Positions 1 through 8,155 of a DNA stretch of 64,000 bases are shown here, in pieces; within the stretch, counting starts at the first letter, position 1; each line of letters starts with the position of its first letter. The DNA is from Saccharothrix saharensis (GTDB lineage Bacteria > Actinomycetota > Actinomycetes > Mycobacteriales > Pseudonocardiaceae). A program made the translations under genes and the position numbers. The notes beneath the pieces are model-generated. The model had not been told where the DNA came from. It did no database searches and saw only the letters and a program-made list of their open reading frames with translations. The DNA lies in NCBI RefSeq assembly GCF_006716745.1, contig NZ_VFPP01000001.1, positions 868,001 through 932,000 of the forward strand. Reading direction: 5' to 3'.

Positions 1-93
1 CGGATCGGGATGCGCGCCACGGGCGAGTTCCGCGACGACGGCGAGCAGCGCTGGCGCCACCGCCGGTCGACGGGCGGCCGGGGTCCGGCCTGA
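1..93 (+). CDS. C-terminal end of an unidentified protein (cut by window edge)
   Basis: Frame 1 is open from the first base to a TGA at 91-93 and encodes about 30 residues rich in Arg and Gly. The gene body lies outside the window, so no function can be given. It is called only because the frame is open to the edge and a well-formed promoter for the next gene starts soon after the stop. It could also be chance open frame in G+C-rich DNA. Confidence 0.3.
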   Translation, partial: RIGMRATGEFRDDGEQRWRHRRSTGGRGPA

Positions 94-136
94 GCCGCGC
101 GTTGGTCTCGATCCGTCGCGTGCCCGCGGTGTCGGG

Positions 137-165
137 TTGACCTCGTCGGCGGGCCGGGTTATCCA
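137..165 (+). promoter_or_regulatory. Promoter for a leaderless CPBP protease mRNA
   Basis: TTGACC (137-142) and TATCCA (160-165) are separated by 17 bp. The GTG start at 171 lies 5 nt after the -10 box, so transcription should begin at or next to the start codon. No Shine-Dalgarno sequence precedes the GTG, which fits a leaderless transcript as is common in actinomycetes. Confidence 0.55.
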
Positions 166-170
166 CGGTT

Positions 171-962
171 GTGAGCGAAGAGCAGATCGGGTCGGTGCCG
201 CACGACGACCACCGGGCCGTGCCGCCGGACGAGCCGGCGCCGGCCCGGCAACGGCGGGCCGGGATCTCGTTGGTGGCCGTGTTCCTCGTCGGGCAGCTCA
301 CGATGCTGGTCGTGTCGGTGCTGGTGCTGCTGTCGTACGGCTCGGCGGAGACCGCGCTGCTGGAGGACGGCCGGCTGCTCGCGTTGCTGGTCGCGCCCAC
401 GTCGTTGGCCGCGGTGGTGGCGGCGATCGGGACCGGGCGGGTCGGCGCCGGGCCGAGGGCCGGCCGGGTGTGGCGGGAGCTGGCGGTCCGGTGGAACGTC
501 AAGGACATCGCCATCGGCTTGGCCCTGGGCGTGGGCGGGTTGGCGTTGACGCTGCCCGCGGCGGCGGTGTGGGCCGCGTGGGTGGGCGAGGACCAGGCCT
601 CCTCGGCGGTCGGTGACGCGTTCGCCGGGCGGGAGCTGACGCCCGTGGCGGCCGTGGTCGCGTTCCTCGCCGTGTGGCTCATCGCGCCGCTGGCCGAGGA
701 GGTGCTGTTCCGCGGCGTGCTGTGGCGCGCGTTCGAGCACCTGGGCTGGAACCGCTGGGTCGTGTTCGTGGCGACCAGCCTCGTGTTCTCGGTCGCGCAC
801 TTGGAACTGCTGCGCACACCGCTGCTGCTGGTGCTGTCGATCCCCATCGGCCTGGCCCGGTTGCTCACCGGCAACCTGCTCGCGAGCGTGGTCGCCCACC
901 AGGTGAACAACTTCCTCCCGGCCGTCGCGCTGTTCCTGGCCGCGACCGGCAACCTCCCTTGA
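171..962 (+). CDS. CPBP-family intramembrane metalloprotease
   Basis: A 263-residue polytopic membrane protein of the CPBP (CAAX protease and bacteriocin-processing / Abi) family. The three family motifs are visible in the C-terminal half: EEVLFRG (EExxxR) near residue 180, FSVAHLE (FxxxH) near 205 and HQVNNFL (HxxxN) near 243. These supply the metal-binding Glu and His residues inside the membrane. The first 35 residues are hydrophilic and Pro/Arg-rich, and the rest forms about seven or eight hydrophobic segments. Members act on membrane or prenylated substrates or give immunity to peptides; the substrate here is unknown. It points the same way as the next five genes, with an 89-bp gap to the following one. 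The GTG start is chosen because a promoter is placed for a leaderless message. Confidence 0.85.
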   Translation: MSEEQIGSVPHDDHRAVPPDEPAPARQRRAGISLVAVFLVGQLTMLVVSVLVLLSYGSAETALLEDGRLLALLVAPTSLAAVVAAIGTGRVGAGPRAGRVWRELAVRWNVKDIAIGLALGVGGLALTLPAAAVWAAWVGEDQASSAVGDAFAGRELTPVAAVVAFLAVWLIAPLAEEVLFRGVLWRAFEHLGWNRWVVFVATSLVFSVAHLELLRTPLLLVLSIPIGLARLLTGNLLASVVAHQVNNFLPAVALFLAATGNLP

Positions 963-1051
963 CCGTTCGCCCGTCCGGGGGACACACCGACACGGCCGCA
1001 TGATCCTTCGCGATACCCGGAGTACACGCCACACTCCGCACGGAGGTCGAG

Positions 1052-1486
1052 GTGCACACGTCGGGAGGCACCAGCGGAAACCGGGCCGCGTTGCCGGACG
1101 CCCTGCGCAGCCGGTGGCTGGCACCGGTCTACGCGCTGGTCGTCTCGTTCCTGGCCGTCCTGCTGCTCGGCGCGGTCGTGGGCGAACCCGCCGCGCCCAC
1201 CCGGTCGGTCGACATCCGGTTCGTGGCGCACGGTCAGGACCGGGCCTCGCTGGACAACGCCCGGGTCGAGGTGTTCGCCGGGACCGGATCGGCCCTCACG
1301 GTGAACGCCGAGGGCCGGATCGACGGCGTTCCGGCGGACGGGCCGCTCACGATCTGCGTGCGGCTGCCGCAGGGCTGGTCGGCGCCGGCACCGGCGCGCC
1401 GGCTCGGCGACCTCACGTGCTGGCCGGAGGTCGCCGCCGAGGGTCTGGTCGAGCTGCCCGTCACCCGGTCGGAGGCTCCCCGATGA
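1052..1486 (+). CDS. Single-pass membrane protein with a small extracytoplasmic domain
   Basis: A 144-residue protein with one hydrophobic segment at about residues 24-46 (start of it reads LAPVYALVVSFLAVLLLG). A soluble, beta-rich-looking domain of about 95 residues follows. Basic residues before the segment suggest the C-terminal domain is outside the cell. The two Cys in that domain (in TICVRLP and LTCWPEV) could form a disulfide. The GTG start is preceded by GGAGGTCGAG. Its stop overlaps the next start (ATGA), so the two are translationally coupled and probably work together. No known family is recognised. Its place in the vWA/PP2C/kinase operon suggests a sensor or anchor role, which is inference. 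Confidence 0.75.
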   Translation: MHTSGGTSGNRAALPDALRSRWLAPVYALVVSFLAVLLLGAVVGEPAAPTRSVDIRFVAHGQDRASLDNARVEVFAGTGSALTVNAEGRIDGVPADGPLTICVRLPQGWSAPAPARRLGDLTCWPEVAAEGLVELPVTRSEAPR

Positions 1487-2025
1487 CCACCGGGAACGCG
1501 GTGGTGACCGCGCTGACCGCACTGTGCGCGGCCCTGGGCGGGCTGGTCGGCCTCCACCTGCTCGACCTGGACTTCAAGCGCGCGGTGACCGTGGTGGTCG
1601 TCGGCGGGCTCTTCGGGGTCGTCGTCGCGCTCGGGCTGCTGACCGTCGACCGGCGTCCGACGCCGCACCGGGTGCCCGCCGCGCAACGGGAACCGGCGCC
1701 TGCCGCGCCGCGGGAACCGGTGCGCGCCCTGGCGGAACCGGAACCCGCTGCGGCGAACCGGACCTGGTGGTCCGAAACGCCCGCGCGCCCCGCGACCGCC
1801 CCGCCACCGGCCTCGGCCGAACCGCGGCCGTCGCGCGACGGCTACGACGTGGACAGCGCGGTGGTCGCGCAGTGCCCGCGCTGCGGCGACTTCCGCCTCG
1901 ACCTCGAGCAGGGCGCCGACACCTACGCGTTCCGCTGCCGAAACCCGAGGTGCGGGCACCGGTGGGAGTGGCGCGCGGGCGCACCGTGGCCGACGACGGT
2001 GGTCCGCCGCAACCTCACCGGATGA
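1483..2025 (+). CDS. Membrane-anchored zinc-ribbon protein with a WW linker motif
   Basis: A 180-residue protein. Residues about 5-27 and 34-56 form a two-helix membrane hairpin. A Pro/Ala/Glu-rich linker (about 60-125) carries TWWS at residues 94-97. The C-terminal 45 residues form a zinc ribbon, CPRCG followed by CRNPRCGHRW, with four metal-binding Cys. The start is the ATG in the ATGA overlap with the upstream gene. Zinc ribbons of this kind usually mediate protein or nucleic-acid contacts. The adjacent vWA gene starts 29 bp downstream behind a good ribosome site. The same Trp-Trp motif in a Pro-rich linker next to a membrane hairpin recurs in the kinase and the TIR protein of this island. 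No named family is recognised. Confidence 0.8.
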   Translation: MTTGNAVVTALTALCAALGGLVGLHLLDLDFKRAVTVVVVGGLFGVVVALGLLTVDRRPTPHRVPAAQREPAPAAPREPVRALAEPEPAAANRTWWSETPARPATAPPPASAEPRPSRDGYDVDSAVVAQCPRCGDFRLDLEQGADTYAFRCRNPRCGHRWEWRAGAPWPTTVVRRNLTG

Positions 2026-2054
2026 CGTGACGACCGACGACGAGGGGGTGTGAT

Positions 2055-2915
2055 GTGGAGAAGTACCGGCAGTCCGTGTCCCGGTCCGAGCCGGGGTGCG
2101 TGGTCATCCTGCTGGACCGCTCGGACTCGATGAAGCTCGCCTGGGGCCGCACCGGCGCGTCGCTCGCGGAGGGTGCGGCGCTGGCGGTGAACAACATCCT
2201 GCTGGACATGTGCATCAAGGCGACCACCGAGGTCAACGCCCCGGTGCGGCACTACTTCGACGTGGGCATCTTCAGCTACGGCGCACGCGTGACCGAACCT
2301 GGCGAGGGCGTGGAGTCGGCGTTCGGCGGCGCGCTGGCCGGTCGCGGTCTCGTGCCGCTGCCCGAGCTGGCCGAGCACCCCGTTGCGGTGCGGGAGGAGC
2401 CGTCCATCGACGTGATGCCGGTGAGCGCGCGCATGCCGGTCTGGGTGGACCCGGTGCACGGCTACCGCACGCCGATGTGCCAGGCCATCGCGGTCGCCGG
2501 CGCGCACGTGTTCGACTGGGCCGCCGCGCACCCGGACTCGTTCCCGCCCATCGTCGTCAACATCACCGACGGCATGGTGACCGACAGCCCGTACGACGGC
2601 GCGACCCTCCGGGACTGGGTGCGGCGGCTGACGTCGATCGAGACCGACGACGGCGCGACGTTGTTCTTCAACGTCTTCCTCTCGCCGTTCGAGGTCGACG
2701 AGATCGTGTTCCCGTCCGACCCGAACGGCCTGCCGTCCCCCGGCCCCGACCTGTTCGAGCTGAGCAGCCCGCTGCCGCCGCCTATGGTCGACAACGCCCG
2801 GGTCGACGGCTACGACGTCCGGCCCGGCGCGCGCGGCCTCGCGTTCAACGTCGGCCGCTCGACCCTGCTGCGGGTGCTGCAGATCGGCACCAGGGTCCCG
2901 GACCGCGCGAGGTAG
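2055..2915 (+). CDS. von Willebrand factor A (TerY-like) protein
   Basis: A 286-residue cytosolic protein made of one vWA domain. The MIDAS metal site is clear: DRSDSM with D21, S23 and S25 (DxSxS) after a hydrophobic strand, then a Thr in GYRTPMC and an Asp in ITDGMVTDS. It resembles the TerY-type vWA proteins that comparative genomics places with a PP2C phosphatase and a Ser/Thr kinase in stress-linked triads. Here the phosphatase starts 4 bp after its stop and the kinase follows. The role is probably a metal-dependent scaffold whose state is set by phosphorylation. The GTG start follows GAGGGGG. Confidence 0.85.
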   Translation: MEKYRQSVSRSEPGCVVILLDRSDSMKLAWGRTGASLAEGAALAVNNILLDMCIKATTEVNAPVRHYFDVGIFSYGARVTEPGEGVESAFGGALAGRGLVPLPELAEHPVAVREEPSIDVMPVSARMPVWVDPVHGYRTPMCQAIAVAGAHVFDWAAAHPDSFPPIVVNITDGMVTDSPYDGATLRDWVRRLTSIETDDGATLFFNVFLSPFEVDEIVFPSDPNGLPSPGPDLFELSSPLPPPMVDNARVDGYDVRPGARGLAFNVGRSTLLRVLQIGTRVPDRAR

Positions 2916-2919
2916 CGCC

Positions 2920-3717
2920 GTGAGCCACACCCGCCAGGTCGTCTTCTACGCGCCCAAGCACGGCAACGCCGAGGCCGAGTGGGAGGACGGCGCGGCGGCG
3001 GCCCCCGCCGACGGCGCCGGGCGCGGACCGCGGTTCGCCGTGGCCGACGGCGCCACGCAGGGCTTCGGCTCGGCCCGGTGGGCCCAGCAACTGGTCGCGG
3101 GCTTCGTCGGCGACCAGGGCGCGGCGCCGGACCTGACCGCGGCGGCGTTGCGCCGGTGGGCGTCGGACATGCAGGCGCGGTGGCACGACGACCCCCGGCT
3201 GGCCGGCGCGACCGACCTGCAACGGCTCAAGCAGGCCACGGTCGGTTCGTTCGCCACGTTCCTGGGCTGCGAGTTGCACGACCTGGCCGGACGGCGACCG
3301 CGCTGGACGGCCGTCGCGCTGGGTGACGCGGTGCTGTTCCACGTCCGCGGGCACCGGGTCGTGGCGCAGTTCCCACCCATCGCGCCGGATGGGTTCGGGT
3401 CCAACCCGGACGGTCTGCCGACCGGGTCCGCCGCGCTGGACGACATGGTCGACCGGGCGGTGTTCGCGAACGGCGACCTCGCCGACGGCGACCTGCTCTA
3501 CCTGGCCACGGACGCGTTCGCCCAGTGGGTCGCCGCGGCCGACCTGCGTGACGGGCCCGCGTTGTGGACGGCGTTGGCGCGCTTGGACCACCCCGAGGCG
3601 TTCCGGGAACTGGTCCGCGGTCGGCGGGCGGCGCGGGAGATGGTCAACGACGACGTCACCCTGGTGCGGGTGCGGTTCACCCGGGCTCCCGCGACGCACC
3701 TGGTGGTGTGCCTGTGA
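2920..3717 (+). CDS. PP2C-like Ser/Thr protein phosphatase
   Basis: A 265-residue PP2C-family protein. Metal-binding signatures are the Asp of FAVADGATQG (D43), the GDAVLFHV strand and the Asp in LATDAFAQW near residue 190. The chain is about the length of compact bacterial PP2C domains and has no membrane segment. It starts with GTG 4 bp after the vWA gene and overlaps the kinase gene by GTGA, so vWA, phosphatase and kinase are co-translated. It would remove phosphate from the vWA protein or other operon products placed there by the kinase. Partner identity is inferred from gene order. Confidence 0.85.
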   Translation: MSHTRQVVFYAPKHGNAEAEWEDGAAAAPADGAGRGPRFAVADGATQGFGSARWAQQLVAGFVGDQGAAPDLTAAALRRWASDMQARWHDDPRLAGATDLQRLKQATVGSFATFLGCELHDLAGRRPRWTAVALGDAVLFHVRGHRVVAQFPPIAPDGFGSNPDGLPTGSAALDDMVDRAVFANGDLADGDLLYLATDAFAQWVAAADLRDGPALWTALARLDHPEAFRELVRGRRAAREMVNDDVTLVRVRFTRAPATHLVVCL

Positions 3718-4928
3718 CCCGGTACCCGACGCCCGACGAGTACATGAAGGCCGTGCAGCGCCCGGACTGCTTCGTCGCCGACGAGCTGCGCGGGCTGGAG
3801 CTCGTCGCGCACCCGCTGTACGGGGTGCCGATGCCGGCGGCCGGCACGAGCGCCGTCGTGTTCAAGGCGGTCGCGGACGGCGAGCCGCAGGCGTTGCGGT
3901 TCTTCACCCGGGACGACGTGTCGAGCTCTGAGCGTTACGGCGCGTTGCACGAGCACTTCACGTCGCACGGCCTGGAAAACGTGGTCGCCCTGCCCCGGTG
4001 GGTGGACGGCGGTGTCCGCGTCAACGGGCGCTCGTGGCCGGTGGTGCGGATGCAGTGGGTGGAGGGGCACACGTTGAACCGGCACGTGGACGAGTTGGTG
4101 GAGCGCCGGGACACCGCGTCGTTGGCCGCGCTCGCGGTGACGTGGCGGGACCTGGTGGCACGGATCCAGCGGGCCGAGTTCGCGCACGGCGACCTCCAGC
4201 ACGGCAACGTCCTGGTGAGCCGGGACGGGGACCTGCGGCTGGTGGACTTCGACTGCTCGTGGATCGCCCGGCTCTCCGGCGCGCTCGCGCCCGGCGAGAC
4301 CGGGCACCGCAACTACCAACCGGAACAGCGGCCCTGGGGCCGGTGGATGGACACGTTCTCCGGGCTGGTCATCTACCTGTCCCTGCTGGCGCTGGCGAGG
4401 GATCCCACGGGGTGGCGCACCTGCTACACCGGCGAGAACCTGCTGTTGCGGCGGGAGGACTTCCGGCCACCGTTCGACACGCCCGCGTGGGCGCACCTGG
4501 CGGTGATCGGCGACCCGCACGTGACCGAGGTGGCCGGGCGGCTCAAGCAGTGCTGCACCCCGGGGTGGGTCGCGAGTTCGGGCCTGGACGACCTGCTCGC
4601 GCCCCGGTTCACGCCGTGGTGGGAGCGGACCCCCGTGGTGGTGGAGCCGGTGCCCGTTCCCGCGCCGCGGCCGCCGGTCGCCCGCCCGGTCGTGACGCGG
4701 GAAGGGAACTGGTGGGCCGCGGCTGAACCGTCCGCGCCGACCGCGCCCGTCGAGCAGCCTGCGCGCGAGCGGCCCGTGCCGGCGGGCGTGCTCGTGGTCG
4801 CGGCTTTCGTCGCGCTGCTGGTCTTCGGGCTCTTGGCGGACTCCGAGGCGGGCGCGGCGCTGGGCGTCGTGGTGGCGGCCCTGGTCGCGTCCACCGTCTG
4901 GTGGGTGCGGCGGCGCGGAGCGGGTTAG
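3714..4928 (+). CDS. Membrane-anchored protein-kinase-like protein (triad kinase)
   Basis: A 404-residue protein. Residues about 25-290 resemble a protein-kinase/APH fold. The catalytic loop HGDLQHGN (D160, N165) and the metal-binding DFD (D178) are intact. The usual beta-3 Lys is not obvious: the equivalent strand reads QALRFF, with Arg in its place, and no classic Gly-rich loop is seen. A Pro-rich linker with NWW at 332-334 follows, then two membrane helices (about 353-372 and 378-396) ending in RRR. The GTG start overlaps the phosphatase stop. Kinases of vWA/PP2C/kinase triads have this gene order. Activity is likely but not certain because of the N-lobe change. Its stop lies 1 bp from the end of the convergent TIR gene. 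Confidence 0.8.
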   Translation: MTRYPTPDEYMKAVQRPDCFVADELRGLELVAHPLYGVPMPAAGTSAVVFKAVADGEPQALRFFTRDDVSSSERYGALHEHFTSHGLENVVALPRWVDGGVRVNGRSWPVVRMQWVEGHTLNRHVDELVERRDTASLAALAVTWRDLVARIQRAEFAHGDLQHGNVLVSRDGDLRLVDFDCSWIARLSGALAPGETGHRNYQPEQRPWGRWMDTFSGLVIYLSLLALARDPTGWRTCYTGENLLLRREDFRPPFDTPAWAHLAVIGDPHVTEVAGRLKQCCTPGWVASSGLDDLLAPRFTPWWERTPVVVEPVPVPAPRPPVARPVVTREGNWWAAAEPSAPTAPVEQPARERPVPAGVLVVAAFVALLVFGLLADSEAGAALGVVVAALVASTVWWVRRRGAG

Positions 4929-4929
4929 G

Positions 4930-6111
4930 TCATCGCTCCTGCCGCCGTCGGGCCTGCACGGCGAACACCACTCCCGCGATCAGCATCGGCACGGCGACGA
5001 CGCCGATCGCGGGCACGTTCAGCGCGGCCACCAGGTACACGACCGCGAGCGCGAAGAACAGCACGCTCAGGCGGCCCAACCGGCGGGCGCTCCACTTCCG
5101 CGCGGGCGGTTCCGGCACGGCCTGTTCCTCCGGGACGGCGGCTTTCAGCCCTTCCGGTGGACGCGGTTCGGGCCGCGGCGCCGCCGGCCGTTCGGCTGAC
5201 GACCGCGTGGACGCCGAGTCGCCGCCCTGCCACCACTGCCTGCTCGGCGGCGGCGTGGCGGGCTTCGGTTGCGCGACGGTCGGTTGTCCCTCGGCCGCAA
5301 TCACGTCCCGCAGCCAGGTCGGTGTCGTCCCGGGACCTCCGCTCGGCGGCTGGACCGGTTCCTCCTCCGGCGGGGGCGGCGGACCGATCACCACCGGGTT
5401 CTTCTCCCAGTCGTCGGCCGCCGACAGCCAGGTGGCGCCCTCGGGCAGGTCTTCGCCCGCGCCCGGCCCGACGTTGGCCAGGATCTCGTCGATCTCCCGC
5501 GAGTTGAGGTTGGTGATCTCGCCGCGCTCGCGGAACTCGCGCAGCAGCTTGACGATGTCGGCGCGGGCGACCTCGTCGCGCTCGGTGCGCAGGTGCCGGC
5601 GCAACTGGCCGATGATGGTCTCCTGCCGTTCCGGCGGGATCGGCGCGGGGCCGAGGAGCTCGGCGATCCGGTACAGGTACTCGAACGGCACCTTCGGCGG
5701 GGGTGGCAGGGGGTTCGGCAGCACGCGCGGCCGGGCGGTCAGCTCCGTGAGCGCGCCCGCCAGCGCCACGACCGCGTCGGCGCTGCGCTCCCGGTAGTCG
5801 ACCAGCTGGCGTTCCATGATCGGGATGCGGAGGTGGTCCAGCGGCCCGACCTGCACCGGGAGCACGGGCACGCCGAGCTGCTGCGCGTACTCGAACTCCG
5901 TGTGGCAGGGCACCGACTTCCAGGACGCCTCGGACAGCGCGAACACGAACACCCGCGCCGCCTGGATCGTGCGGATGATCTCGCGCCACCACAGCTCACC
6001 GCCGTGGATCTCGTGGTCGAGCCAGACCTGGTGCCCCATCCGGTCGAGGTCCTGTCGGAGGGCGCGCACCAGGCTCTCGTCGGCACGGGTGTAGCTGACG
6101 AAGACGGTCAT
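4930..6111 (-). CDS. TIR-domain protein with C-terminal membrane hairpin
   Basis: A 393-residue protein. Residues 1-130 are a TIR domain: it opens with TVFVSYTRADE, and CHTEFE places the likely catalytic Glu at residue 72, as in NAD-cleaving bacterial TIRs. A helical middle section (about 145-225) follows, then a long Pro-rich linker with QWWQ (W293, W294). Two membrane helices near the C terminus end in ARRRQER. TIR domains either hydrolyse or cyclise NAD+ or act as adaptors. The ATG at 6111 is chosen because TIR homology begins there and GGAGGG lies 9 nt upstream; a GTG 27 nt upstream is possible. It is convergent with the kinase gene (1-bp gap), not in its operon, yet shares that protein's linker motif and membrane hairpin. 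Confidence 0.85.
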   Translation of the reverse strand: MTVFVSYTRADESLVRALRQDLDRMGHQVWLDHEIHGGELWWREIIRTIQAARVFVFALSEASWKSVPCHTEFEYAQQLGVPVLPVQVGPLDHLRIPIMERQLVDYRERSADAVVALAGALTELTARPRVLPNPLPPPPKVPFEYLYRIAELLGPAPIPPERQETIIGQLRRHLRTERDEVARADIVKLLREFRERGEITNLNSREIDEILANVGPGAGEDLPEGATWLSAADDWEKNPVVIGPPPPPEEEPVQPPSGGPGTTPTWLRDVIAAEGQPTVAQPKPATPPPSRQWWQGGDSASTRSSAERPAAPRPEPRPPEGLKAAVPEEQAVPEPPARKWSARRLGRLSVLFFALAVVYLVAALNVPAIGVVAVPMLIAGVVFAVQARRRQER

Positions 6112-6200
6112 GGTCACGCCCTCCGATCCGGGCACGTCGCTCTCCTCTGTTTGGTCGCGCTTGGGGGCTCTTTCGTTGCGCCCTGTCGCGGCCTGTCCGC

Positions 6201-7049
6201 CTACCGGACCCGTTGGAGTGACTTCTCCCGGCGCTCGGCCACGCTCGACCCGGACTCCCGCCGCGCCATCCGCCGCAGCACGACCGGCGCCAGGACCAGG
6301 CCGAGGACCGCCCACGCGGTGAGCACGCCGACGGTCTCCAGGTGCCGCCAGGACTCCCCGATCTCCACGGTGACGGCGGCGTCGGGCAGCAGCGCCGAGC
6401 GCATGCCCAGGCCGAGCCAGTAGACCGGGAAGACCTGGGCGACCCACTGCACCCAGCCCGGCAGGGCCGTGACCGGGTAGAAGATGCCCGAGACAGCGAT
6501 CATGCCGAGGATCGGGAGCATCAGCAGGCCCTGCCCGCGGGCGCCGGCGAACACCGAACCCAGCACCGCGCCGATCGGCAGGGCCGCGAGCATGCCCAGC
6601 GCCAGCACCCACGCCAGCGTCAGCCACGCGTCCACGCTGCCGGTGACCAGGCCGGAGACCAGGAACACCCCCGGCACCAGGAAGATCGCCAGGTCCACGA
6701 GCAGGCCACCGGCCACGAAGACGATCTTGCCGACCAGGTAGCCCAGCATCCCGTTGGGCGTGGCCTTGGCGCGCAGGAGCGTGCCGTCCTCGCGTTCGGC
6801 GGCGAGCAGTTGGCTCATGGTGACCATGGCCATCGCGGCGTTCATGCCCAGGATGCTCGGCAGCGCGAGCGCGCCGACCGAGAAGCCGGTCCCGCCGAAC
6901 GACACGTCACGCAGGAAGTACGTGACGACCAGCATCAGCACGGGCCAGAACGCGTGGTTCCACAGGTCCGCGCCGTTGGTCAGCGACTGCCGGAGCTCGA
7001 TCAGGCCCCTCCGCCAACCGGCACGCGATGCCGTCGTGGTGGGGTTCAC
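6201..7049 (-). CDS. ABC-2 type transporter permease
   Basis: A 282-residue inner-membrane permease with about six hydrophobic segments and the ABC-2 layout seen in DrrB-type drug exporters, including a long first cytoplasmic segment and an EREDGTLLRAKATP loop between helices 2 and 3. The GTG start overlaps the stop of the ATPase gene (GTGA), so the two form one transporter. The substrate is unknown; DrrAB-type pairs export hydrophobic drugs or lipids. The divergent regulator at 8156 is the likely controller. Confidence 0.88.
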   Translation of the reverse strand: MNPTTTASRAGWRRGLIELRQSLTNGADLWNHAFWPVLMLVVTYFLRDVSFGGTGFSVGALALPSILGMNAAMAMVTMSQLLAAEREDGTLLRAKATPNGMLGYLVGKIVFVAGGLLVDLAIFLVPGVFLVSGLVTGSVDAWLTLAWVLALGMLAALPIGAVLGSVFAGARGQGLLMLPILGMIAVSGIFYPVTALPGWVQWVAQVFPVYWLGLGMRSALLPDAAVTVEIGESWRHLETVGVLTAWAVLGLVLAPVVLRRMARRESGSSVAERREKSLQRVR

Positions 7050-7942
7050 CCGGCCACCCCTCCCGCCTCGACCCGGCGCACCAGCGACAGGTAGGTGTCC
7101 TCCAGGGAGGCCCGGCGGACCTCCAGGTCGGTGATGCCGTCACCGTGGCGGCGGAACAGGTCGTGCACGAACTTCGTGGACTCCCGCACGTGCCGCACGT
7201 GCGACCGTCCGGCGTGGGTCCAGCGGACCTCGTCCTCGCCCGCGATCCGCTGGGCCAGCTCCTCGGCCGTGCCGTCGGCGACGATCCGGCCGCCGTCGAG
7301 CACCACGATCCGGTCGGCGAGCTTCTCGGCTTCGTCCAGGTCGTGGGTGGTGAGCAGGATCGTGGTGGCGTCCTGCGCGGCGAGCCGGCGCACCAGCTCG
7401 TGGAACTCGCGCCGGGCCACCGGGTCGAAGCCGGTGGTCGGCTCGTCCAGGAACAGCAGTTCCGGGCGGCCGACGATGCCCACCGCGACGTCCAGCCTGC
7501 GCCGCTGACCGCCGGACAGCGTCCTGACCTTCCGGTCGGCTTGCGCGGCCAGGCCGACGGCCGCGACCAGCTCGTCCGGGTCCCACGGTCGCGCGATCCG
7601 GTCGGTGGCGTAGCAGGCGTAGTAGGTGCCCAGGTGGTGCAGCAGCTCGCGGACGCGCCACTTGCCGTGGTCGCGCCACGACTGCAGGACGACGCCGACG
7701 CGGGCGCGCCACCCCTCGTCGGCGTGGGCCGGGTCCGCGCCGAGCACCGACACGCGGCCCGCCGACCGCATCCGGAAGCCCTCCAGGATCTCGATGGTGG
7801 TCGTCTTGCCCGCACCGTTCGGGCCGAGCAGGGCGAGCACCTCGCCGTGGCGGGCGTGGAACGTGACGTCGTGCAGGACGTCGGTCGTGCCGTAGCGCAT
7901 GCGCAGGCCTTCGACGTCGAGCACGACTTGCTCGCTCGTCAT
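7046..7942 (-). CDS. ABC transporter ATP-binding protein (DrrA-like)
   Basis: A 298-residue ATPase with Walker A LLGPNGAGKTTT, signature LSGGQRRRLDVA, Walker B LLFLDEPTTGFD and H-loop LTTHDLDEAEKLADRI. The C-terminal extension is typical of ABC-2 exporter ATPases. The ATG at 7942 sits just after a GGGGGAGG run. A start 21 nt upstream would encode that purine run and has no ribosome site of its own, so the shorter form is preferred. It is coupled to the permease gene and faces away from the regulator at 8156. Confidence 0.9.
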   Translation of the reverse strand: MTSEQVVLDVEGLRMRYGTTDVLHDVTFHARHGEVLALLGPNGAGKTTTIEILEGFRMRSAGRVSVLGADPAHADEGWRARVGVVLQSWRDHGKWRVRELLHHLGTYYACYATDRIARPWDPDELVAAVGLAAQADRKVRTLSGGQRRRLDVAVGIVGRPELLFLDEPTTGFDPVARREFHELVRRLAAQDATTILLTTHDLDEAEKLADRIVVLDGGRIVADGTAEELAQRIAGEDEVRWTHAGRSHVRHVRESTKFVHDLFRRHGDGITDLEVRRASLEDTYLSLVRRVEAGGVAG

Positions 7943-8051
7943 TCCTCCCCCTTCGATCTTCATGGGGTGTGAAAGCTACGTTGCGTTTTTTCATGCAGCA
8001 ACGAGAGTGGGCTGACTCCAGGCGCTTTCACCTGGCTAGGAAGTCGAAAGA

Positions 8052-8103
8052 GTTGCAATCGTGTTGCCGGGAAACGCAATGAATCGACCGACTCCGTTGC
8101 AAT
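8052..8103. promoter_or_regulatory. Repeated GTTGCAAT motif in the ABC/regulator intergenic region
   Basis: GTTGCAAT occurs at 8052-8059 and 8096-8103, 44 bp apart (about four helical turns). A related GTTGCC and an inverted ACGCAAT lie between them. The spacing and the position between divergent genes suggest binding sites for the product of the 8156 gene. This is inference from pattern only. Confidence 0.35.
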
Positions 8104-8155
8104 GTACTGCCCGTGAACGCACACTGGACCGCGCCGACGACGGGAGGGCGGGAAC

